Of a DNA stretch of 64,000 nucleotides, positions 56,001 through 64,000 are shown in pieces. The stretch's first letter is position 1; each line of letters opens with the position of its first letter. Location of the stretch: NCBI GenBank assembly GCA_963555705.1, contig OY743174.1:54768234-54832233 (forward strand), written 5' to 3'. The stretch comes from Ligustrum vulgare. Lineage: Eukaryota > Streptophyta > Magnoliopsida > Lamiales > Oleaceae. A program made the position numbers and the translations under genes. The notes beneath the pieces are model-generated. The model worked only from the letters and a program-made list of their open reading frames with translations. It made no database searches and was not told the origin of the DNA.

Positions 56001-59000
56001 ACCCGCTAAAGATTTACAAATTACATACCCTACCCATATACTCTTTTAAGAATGACGGGTCGGAGGCGGGTATGCTTCTATACCCATTTGAAACTCATTA
56101 CTATTTATTTATTATTTATTATTAACTTGAATAACTTAAATGTTGAACTTCACTTGAATTTGGCTTGAAAAAAGCTTGTTCTAGGTTAAAACTAAAGAAG
56201 CTAATTTGAACATTTTTTTAGACATTAACAAAGTCAATAGTTTAAACATATTAAGGTTTAGAAGTTAACAATGTCAATAGATATTTGGGTTCTATTTTTT
56301 TTATTTTTTTATTATTTTTTTTCACAATCACTTTTGTTTTTAATTCCATAATTTTTTAACGAAATTAATGAGTATGTGGGTCGGGTATTGTAGTAAAACT
56401 TACATCCGACCCATACTTATGTCGGGTTTTAAAGTTTACCTTCATATTCTACCCACGAACTCATTTAGTGGAGTAATCCCCGCCTATTTATGTCGGGTCT
56501 CCAACGGGTATCGAGTCCGTGGGTATTATTGTCATCCCTTCTTGAGAGATATTTGAATGACTTTTGTCAGCATTGCTTAATGTGTTTAACCATTCATATG
56601 CAACCTATAGACATACTTCTCAATGCTCTTCTTCCGCTTTTTGATGTTTGAATACTGAGTTCTACTATTATGTTCTTGCCCAAAGGTTGAATAATTTATA
56701 AATTGTCTAATACTACTTAGACCCTTCATTTCATATTTTCCAGAATGTTATATTTGTGGACAAATCTCTTATAATGCTAAACATCTTCCCAGTGTGGACT
56801 TTCTCAGTCGTTTTTGTCTTCTTATTGGTGTAGGGTGCATGAAGGACGGAAATCATACCAGTTTCAAGAACTTTCCCATCTTTCTAAGGAGAGAATTCTC
56901 TGCCTTGGTTCTAGCAGAAAGCAGCCTGTTATAAAATGGGAAAACAATATGGCATGGCCAGGAAAACTCACTTTGACTGACAGGGCACTCTATTTTGAGG
57001 TATTGTTATGAAGCAGTCAAATGACTTTATTGTTAGAGAAAGTTGTCATTGTTGCTTAGGAGCTCGCTAAATGAGTTGAATTTTATTGTACTTAAAATAT
57101 TCTGTCATTCAACAATAACATTAGTTGAAGGTTTTACCTTCCAAAATATGAGTACCAGGATAGGCTAAGACAGAGAAATTTGGTAGCATTTGTTATTTCT
57201 GACACACTTGGCTATATGATGCCCATATAATATAAGTTTTGAACCAAGTGCTTTTAATAGTCTTTGAGTGGTTTTACAAACTAATTTTTTGATATAAAAA
57301 GTTGTTCATACCCTATAACATGGAACACACTATTTTTACAGGCTTTTCAACAATGTATATTCATTTTTCACCAACCAAAATTAAGTAGAATCCACTTTGA
57401 ATGAAAGAAAAAAGGTATATTCATTGTAAAAGAATGCACTCATAAAACCAAGCTTTTAATTTGTTGAAATGTTTTATCCTTTTGGAAATATATTAGCACA
57501 CATTGTTGCCGGCATTTGACCTGAGGGGACAGAGAGATGCTGTAAGGCTGGATCTTACAGGAAATGGTTCGAGAGTAGAGAAAACAAGGGTTGGACCTTT
57601 GGGATCAAATATTTTTGATTCTGCTTTATCCATTACCGCCAGTCCAGAGTGAGTATGCTTCTCTAACCCATCTGTTGTAAATTTATGAAATCTTATAATT
57701 GCTGTCATTATTTATCCATAACATTGTAACACAATCATTACAATTTATAAACCAATTTATAAACAACACAATTTTCCAAACCACTTTTTAACCATCAAAA
57801 ATTTCTCTTTCCACTTTTCAACCACATATCTTACCTCGGAAACAACAAAAAAACAATTTTAAAACTGCAACAGTGTTTCCAAACACACTATAAATGTATG
57901 ATGGTGGATTGGAATCAAAAGCAATGGTCATATTTTCTTTCTCTGCCAATGTTAATTATCAAAGTCTTGTATTAGTCATCAGACTGATCCCTTAATTTTC
58001 AAGATTAAGCACCTGGCTCTAGTAGACAACTTATACGGGGTTACTAATTGCTTGAAGTTCACTTTTCTTCTTGTTTTTATTCTATTCTCTTTTTTTCACT
58101 TGCTTTGCATGTTGCCATCATAGCGATCCTGACAGAAATCAACTAGGGATGCAATAAATTACTGCCTAATCGTTGGTACGTGGACCTCAGTAATTTCCCA
58201 ACCCCCATCACCCTCTCCCTCTCCCTCTCCCTCCCCAAACAGAAACATAGACATAGACACACAATAGAATTAAATTGTTGAGATTGTTTGAGCCCTTTTG
58301 TTTTACTTGAAATGGTTTAAGAACATGGCTTACTGATGAATTATCTTGAGTATTATGACTCTATCGAAACAAAATACCTATGCAAAGCTGAATTTAAGTA
58401 CACTAATTTTATTGTAATTCCCCTATTGACAACCCATTAAATGATAGATATTAGTGTGACAATTTTTTTTTTCATGGTGTTTCATATTATCAGGTCTGAA
58501 CCATGGATACTTGAATTCGTTGATTTGGGAAGTGAAATGAGAAGGGATGTGTGGTATTCGTTTATTAATGAAATAATTGCTTTATACAAATTCCTAAGTG
58601 AATTTGGACCCAAGGATGGTGATCAATCGGTGTATGATGTATATGGTGCTCACAAGGGGAAGGAAAGGGCAGTTACATATGCCATAAATGCTATTGCAAG
58701 ACTTCAGGCTCTCCAATTTATGCGTAGGACCTTAGATGAGCCCACTAAACTGGTTCAATTTTCATATTTACAAAATGCGCCGTACGGCGATGTTGTTCTC
58801 CAAGCTCTTGCTGTTAATTGTTGGGGTGGACCTATGATTAAGAAATCAAGGGAGGGTAATGATGAACCAGGTCAACGACTGCGGCGCACTGGCGAGGCAT
58901 ATGAAAGTATTAATCATGTGTTTGACATAGACGGTCGTGTCTACTTGCAAAAATGGATGAGGTCTGCATCATGGACTTCTAATTCTTCACTAGGTTTCTG

Positions 59001-62000
59001 GAAGAACACAACGGTGAAACAGGGGGTCGTGCTGAGTAAAAACCTCGTTGTTGCTGAAATGAATTTGGTAGAAAGGGCAGCAATGATATGTAGAGACAAA
59101 TACAGGACAGCTGAGAAGACGCAAGCCACAATTGATGCTGCAATGATTGAAGGAATTCCCAGTAACATTGACCTTTTTAAGGTTGGAATTTATCTAATTC
59201 TATTCTTAAATTCCTTTTGTAGTGTTTACCTCTACAATTATCCCACCATAAGCCATACTTAGCTTTACCTCACTTGTACACGCTTTTTAAATGTGTATCC
59301 TTTCAAAAATGTTTTATCCAAGATTGAGATCCCCCTGGATTTTTTTTAGTCGAACTTTTTGACATTCAGTCTATAATTTGAATTGATCGAGGAAAAAAAG
59401 ATTCAAGATATTTTAAATAGTTTGATGGAGTTTGATGACAATTGTGATCCTAGTCATCTTGTACGTGTATATTTACCTCTTAATGGAAGCACCTGGAATC
59501 GACAAAAAGAGAAAAGTTAGCAACTTTTTCAAGGATATAATGTGCAGTTTTATGCAGTTGAGGAATATTCTGATGCGTAATTGAAATGGATGCGTATGCG
59601 CATGCACTCCATGTTGCCTAGATTTTGCTTTTGCTGCGTCTGGTCCTATAAAACCTATATTTACTCTGCTTATACTCACATTCCTTTTTACTTGTCAGGA
59701 ACTTGTGCTCCCTATGATTATCACCGTTAGAAATTTGGAAAGATTAAGGCGCTGGGATGATCCCCTAGTGACAGCATCTTTTCTCGCACTTGTAAATACA
59801 CTCATCTTCAGGTATTCTATTCGTGCCCATTGTTGAGAAGTTCATGTCTTTAATAAGGCCATCAAAAAACTACCTTTTGGTATGAAAACTCATCTTTATA
59901 ATTAATCACTCGAAGCACAAAAAATCTCTGGTATTTGTATAGCTGCATATATGATCTGAATTTCCAAGTTATTCCCCTTTAGAAACTGGTAAGCAACCAG
60001 TACTTCATCTTTCTAAACCTGGAGTAACTTCAAATCAATGCCTCTTGACCAGATACCATTTGTTTGTGTTTTTTATATCTTCTATTTAGTTATAAATTAA
60101 AATGAGCAGGGACGATGTTCAGTTACTAGTTAGCTGGTAACCTATAAGTCAAATATATCAACAGCTCATGCAGTTGTTACGTGATCTTCCAAATGTGAAT
60201 TTCTCACTTCTAATAGGAATCTTGAACCATACATTCTCTAAGCCTTGCTTCTCCGTCATTAACCTTGCAAATTTTTCCACGAATCTCCACCATCTAAAAT
60301 TTACTCTTACAAGTAACAAGAAATCTATTTTTTAAAATGGAGATCTTATATTACTCATTTTCAATCATATAACTACTTTGCACGTTTCATATTGAAAGGA
60401 CGTGCTAATGTCAAATACCTTTCATATTTGAATTAAGATAGCACAATTAGCCCTTGTTTGTTTTTCTTTAAATTTTTCTTTTTTTTCTACAATATTCAAT
60501 ATCAACCATCCATTAAAAGTCAAGCTCACAATATTTGACTTTTCAATCAAATCCCAATCACCCATTATCCTAAAAATCACTATTCATTTCAAAAAACTCT
60601 TTTTAAATAATACCAAATACCACTGGCGGACACATAGGGGGGTCCTAGGAGGTCCCCCCCCCCCCCCCACCACATTTTTTTTTGAAAAAATCCAATAAAA
60701 ACATAAAACAAAAAAAGATGCTTTGAATGGTTGAATAATTTTTTTTTTTTTTTTAGTTGAATAAAGGTAAAGTTTCGACTTTGAATAATTGAAATTTATG
60801 CGTATTGAATGGATTATGTTAGATGAAATATATGTAAAAAATTGTAGCATGTACTCAGTAAATATAGTCTCTTTTTGGTATCAATTAAAATCTAAATTTT
60901 AATCTTGATCAAAGTCAACAATCAATCTCAATCATAGATTTCATATGACGCATAACTTTTCAACAACGCATCTCATCAACTTTTATCAAAATCTATGAAA
61001 AATCTAATTTTAATCTACTCTAAACAGGAATATAATTGATTGAAATTTGAATATGTTAATTGATTGTTTACTGCGATATAATCTGTCAATTTCTTTTGAA
61101 TTATAACGTGGATCTTACTGAAAATAATTTAGTATATTTGTGAGATTGCATATTATTTAGTACATTGTCTTTTGTGAATTTGAATTTTATCATTATTTTC
61201 GATCTTTTCCTATAAAAAAAAAATTCGGGGGCGCTGCCCCCGAACCCCCTGAGATTTACTGCAAACTTTGCCCGCCCCCCCCCCCCCCCCCCGCTACAAA
61301 ATGTCTGCATCACTGCCAAACACACAATGAACTGGATAGGATTCAACTTTAGCAACTCATGCGAAGTTGGTTGTGGCATGAGGTCTACTGTACTTTTGAA
61401 GTGTAGTCATTAAGAATTACAAGTTTTTCATGATTGAGGCTAACGAGGTCAGGTATCTATTCTTGTCAGGAACCTGCTGTCTTATGTATTCCCAGTGAGT
61501 TTGATGATCTTGGCTGCTGGCATGTTGTTATTGAAGGGCCTCAAGGAGCAAGGTCGTCTTGGAAGATTTTTTGGTAAAGTCACAATACGTGATCAGCCTC
61601 CCTCTAATACAATTCAGAAAATTATTGCTGTGAAAGAAGCCATACGTGAAATGGAGAAATATATCCAGAATGTGAATGTTGTACTCCTTAAGATACGATC
61701 TATCATTCTTGCGGGGCAACCTCAGGTATGTTGTTGATGGGCATATGATAAGCTTTGTCTAATGTGAAGCTGCACGGGAGTTGCAACCTTCTGCTTTTTC
61801 TAATATGAGAAGTGGAGAAATATCTTTCCTTCTGCACATCCTTTTTGCTCGTTGTTCATGGTCAGTTGACAACTAATGAAATTTTATACCATTTAATTTA
61901 ATAGTGCTGTCCAAAAGGGTAAAAGCATAAGATAGCAAGAATGTAATAGTATTTTGACATTAAAAATCCCTATTGAAATCATTGTGAGTTCTCGTCTATG

Positions 62001-63027
62001 CTTCATAAAAGAGGGAATGTGAATTTAGTAGGCTAGGTGGATGGGATTTATCTAAATTTTGCTAATTCTGAACTGGAACATTAGATAATATGTTGATCTT
62101 GAAATTGAAGGCATTACGGACTGGATGAGGTTGGCCTGTCCTAAAACAGCACCACAGCCATTTTACATCCCTAAACCCACACCCCTATGCCTGTTCCCTC
62201 CCTCCCTGACCCTGCACTACACCCCCTATCCAGTACCCCGCTCCTTTTTTTCACGTACAACACATAGTACTATGAAGAATGCTTTAACCGTTCTAGGCAA
62301 CCAAGCAGGACATGAATTTAAGGTTTATTCATTTTCCCACTTTTCACTTGTGTTTTGCCTTCCTTTTCTATTCCATGATCCAAAGGAACAGCAAGGGATA
62401 CTATTAGTTGTATCTTCTCAGCTTTTGGTTTTACTTTGTGACTTTATCTATTGATACCAATTGTAATGGTGGAATGGAGTCGGTTCTGAAAACTTAATTA
62501 CAGAAGCTGTAGAAACTTGATCCAAAGAGCCAAGGCAATACATGCTGAAATCTCAGTTTTACTAAGTTGATTGAAAGATTTTAAGACATTATGTACATGA
62601 AGATTAAGAAGATAAAATGTATGATTGGATATGTTGTCGGATATAGTGGATATCTGTGCGTGTGCATGCACACCCCCCCCCCCCCATCTTTCTTTGCTTT
62701 TAAATCTAATTGTAAGTATCTGCCGAATCTTTTCAGATAACAACAGAGGTTGCTTTGGTGCTACTTTTGGGTTCGACCATTCTTCTTATTGTTCCATTCA
62801 AATATATTCTAGCATTTTTCATTTTTGACCTCTTCACAAGGGAGCTCGAGTTTAGGAGGCAAACGGTTTTGAAGTTCATGAGCTTTCTTAAGGAGCGCTG
62901 GGACACGGTGCCTGCAGCTCCTGTTGTTGTATTGCCATTCGAAGAAAAAGAATCTCCTGCTGCAATTAAGCAGCAGAAGATGAGTCACGAGGTGAAATCA
63001 GATAAAAGCCCAAACCCGGAGCGTTAA
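50086..63027 (+). CDS. DUF639 family membrane protein (At1g71240-like)
   Basis: Eleven exons, all phase-consistent with GT-AG sites: 50086-50353, 52622-52844, 53277-53424, 54012-54119, 54507-54874, 56834-56999, 57497-57648, 58494-59181, 59699-59811, 61470-61725, 62737-63027. The total is 2781 nt, 926 residues. The N-terminus is Arg/Ser/Phe-rich and transit-peptide-like, followed by runs of nine Pro and about nine Ser. Conserved blocks include QESVNQWLSKTQNFLNE, FRALVPESVYNNPRNLVEYC, GDDWGISFSIWSTYIDELLK and EPWILEFVDLGSEMRRDVWY. Hydrophobic stretches lie at residues ~258-275 and, near the C-terminus, LLSYVFPVSLMILAAGMLLL and VALVLLLGSTILLIVPFKYI. The Arabidopsis homologue is annotated as DUF639; biochemical function is unknown. 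Upstream non-ATG extension of exon 1 is not used. Confidence 0.92.
50219..50277. repeat. Coding (CCT)n/(TCN)n repeat in exon 1
   Basis: About nine CCT codons followed by Ser codons give the Pro9-Ser9 stretch of the DUF639 protein. It is prone to length variation. Confidence 0.9.
50829..50992. repeat. Inverted LTR fragment inside intron-1 Copia
   Basis: Reverse complement of part of the flanking LTR (about 50470-50640), e.g. AGAATGAAAGTATAATTTCC here against GGAAATTATACTTTCATTCT there. The two form long hairpin arms ~190 bp apart. Confidence 0.85.
51212..51372. mobile_element. MITE in intron 1
   Basis: Related by motif (GTGTGGTTGAAAATTGA, GTGTGGTTGAAAATGAATTT) to the element at 42199-42376. 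Its ends GTGTCTCTTTGG and AATAAGGCCTATG are only weakly inverted. Confidence 0.4.
55950..56540. mobile_element. hAT-type element in intron 5
   Basis: Ends AAGAGATGGCAA (55950) and TTGTCATCCCTT (56540), the same terminal family as 2581-3256. Subterminal arrays of GGGTCGGGT/ACCCGAC-type motifs. The flanking 8-mers do not match, so the target duplication is lost. Confidence 0.75.
57721..57895. mobile_element. Possible MITE in intron 7
   Basis: AT-rich block with repeated TTATAAAC/AACAACA and ACCACTTTTTAACCA, ending TTTCCAAACACACTA. It resembles 5820-5950. Boundaries are uncertain. Confidence 0.35.
60448..60620. mobile_element. MITE in intron 9 (GCCCTTGTTTG family)
   Basis: Starts AGCCCTTGTTTGTTTTT. 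Its reverse complement matches 8700-8818 (GATTTGATTGAAAAGTCAAA). The far end is interrupted by the hAT-type element at 60621. Confidence 0.55.
60621..61315. mobile_element. hAT-type element in intron 9 (695 bp)
   Basis: Ends CACTGGCGGACAC and GTCTGCATCACTG are related inverted repeats, like the element at 4257-4642. The flanking 8-mers CCAAATAC (60613-60620) and CCAAACAC (61316-61323) match at 7/8. Internal poly-C runs at 60653-60668 and 61275-61292. GGGGGCGCTGCCCCCG (61227-61242) is palindromic. Confidence 0.85.
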
Positions 63028-63795
63028 TTAAGCCGAATAGGTTTGGAATTTGCTGAGATGGTCTCTTTTTTCTCCTGTTTTTGTTTTTCCCTTTGCCATT
63101 GTCTGATGCATCTTCTTTTTTTTTTTTTTTTTTTTTTTTTTTGTACTTCCAAGGATTTTACTTCGAATACTCCGTGTTATTGAAAGCAGAAATGTGCAAG
63201 AATCAATGCATAAAGCATTTGAACAATAGATTCTTTACATTCTTGAGGGCAACAACAGTATAGAAAAATTGCCAGAACGGTTTTTGAAATTATGAAATTT
63301 TTGCAGTTGACAGAATCAAATTAAAACATGACTGCTATGCTGATTGCTGCTGGCAATGCCATCACCCAAAGCTTCCACATTTTGGAGAGGGACTCAAGTC
63401 TACTATTTGATCCATTACATGTAAGCTGCTTGTCATGATATGTGCATTCTGTTTGATTCCTGGTCACAACCCAGAAAAGGTTAGCAACGATATAACCTAG
63501 ATTTCATGCAGCCAAGATGAAGGCTTCTATATAAGGTTAATTGTGCTTGTAACGTGTGCTGATCTTTAAAAGTTTGTATAGTACACATTACTAATGCGAC
63601 AAAATTTTTACTTTTTTTCCGCTTTAATACTATCTAGTATGGATTTGTCAACTTGCACACTTGGGGACTCCACACACATGGGTCTCACACAGTGTGAAGA
63701 GGGAGTACACTTGGGAGTAAACCTCCGGGTATACATGTAGCAACATCCATCCAGTATTGTTCTGAACAAGCAATAAGTAGATTTTGTTTCCATAC
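63028..63795. other. DUF639 3' UTR and intergenic DNA
   Basis: Follows the TAA at 63025-63027. A run of 27 T lies at 63116-63142. No clear AATAAA was found near the stop. The minus-strand frame at 63608-63793 is probably intron or 3' part of the neighbouring thaumatin-like gene and is not called separately. Confidence 0.5.
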
Positions 63796-64000
63796 CTTGA
63801 GGAACAAAATGTCACAGTGTAATCTGTGGCACTGCAAGTGATGATACTTGTAGGGTCATCATAAGCAAAACTATAGGCTGCAGGGCATGCAGTTTTGAAT
63901 ATTCTTGAATAATTTGTTGGGACACATGATATAGGGGTGGAAAATGCACCCCTACAGCAATACTCATCAGTTTTGAATACATTACACGCACTTTGGCAAG
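63796..64000 (-). CDS. Thaumatin-like protein, C-terminal exon (partial)
   Basis: The minus strand from the window edge reads CQSACNVFKTDEYCCRGAF, then CVPTNYSRIFKTACPAAYSF and AYDDPTSIITC, ending DYTVTFCSS. This is the C-terminal third of a thaumatin-like (PR-5 family) protein. The cysteine spacing (CQSAC, EYCC, C, C, TC, FC) and the YDDPTS motif are diagnostic. Such proteins are usually secreted and disulfide-rich, with roles in defence or wall glucan binding. A donor AAG|GTATGG at 63796/63795 suggests that a further short exon follows to the left, as in members with C-terminal extensions. If the intron is retained, the frame runs on to a TGA near 63645. The 5' part lies outside the window. 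Confidence 0.88.

Noticed and set aside
63608..63793. 61-codon minus frame near the right edge
   Set aside because: In a different frame from the thaumatin-like exon and beyond its donor site. No family resemblance.

Overview
This is nuclear DNA from a flowering plant, most likely a eudicot. The evidence is spliced genes with GT-AG introns, plant-specific families (plantacyanin, DUF639, thaumatin-like, cytokinin dehydrogenase), and a dense load of plant-type transposable elements in AT-rich sequence. I cannot name the species. No rRNA gene, convincing tRNA gene, CRISPR array or bacterial-type operon was seen.

Layout. 1-10 kb is intergenic: an inverted-repeat element, a SINE, two hAT-type elements with exact 8-bp target duplications, a 64-bp palindrome, and broken pieces of fumarase and NFD6-like genes between two Helitron-like 3' ends. 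It closes with a solo LTR of a Ty3/Gypsy family. 10.8-17.1 kb is a minus-strand Copia element with near-identical LTRs but wrecked gag-pol. 17.5-18.9 kb is a 5'-truncated LINE. 19.9-22.8 kb is a deleted plus-strand Copia sitting inside a cytokinin dehydrogenase fragment. 22.9-42 kb is a minus-strand plantacyanin cluster: a pseudogene (A), an intact gene (B), an intact gene (C) and an orphan first exon (D). It is interrupted by Helitrons, a foldback element and a gag-protease-only Gypsy element. 42.4-48.4 kb is a decayed plus-strand LINE split by a ~3.3 kb solo LTR. 50.1-63.0 kb is one large plus-strand DUF639 gene (11 exons, 926 codons) whose introns hold a Copia relic, two hAT-type elements and MITEs. 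The right edge holds the last visible exon of a minus-strand thaumatin-like gene.

The probably functional genes are plantacyanin B and C, the DUF639 gene and the thaumatin-like gene (partial). B and C share exon sizes (178 + 200 bp), intron phase and 3' flanks, so they are tandem paralogues. B, A and D also share upstream sequence. Comparing B with A lets the empty site of a ~2 kb Helitron be read directly.

I found no gene set that forms an undescribed biochemical system. The most unusual signals are structural: the Helitron in the 5' leader of plantacyanin A, recently moved but coding-defective LTR elements, an LTR-spanning tandem duplication, an orphan first exon that matches a neighbour's second exon in phase, and chimeric gene fragments.
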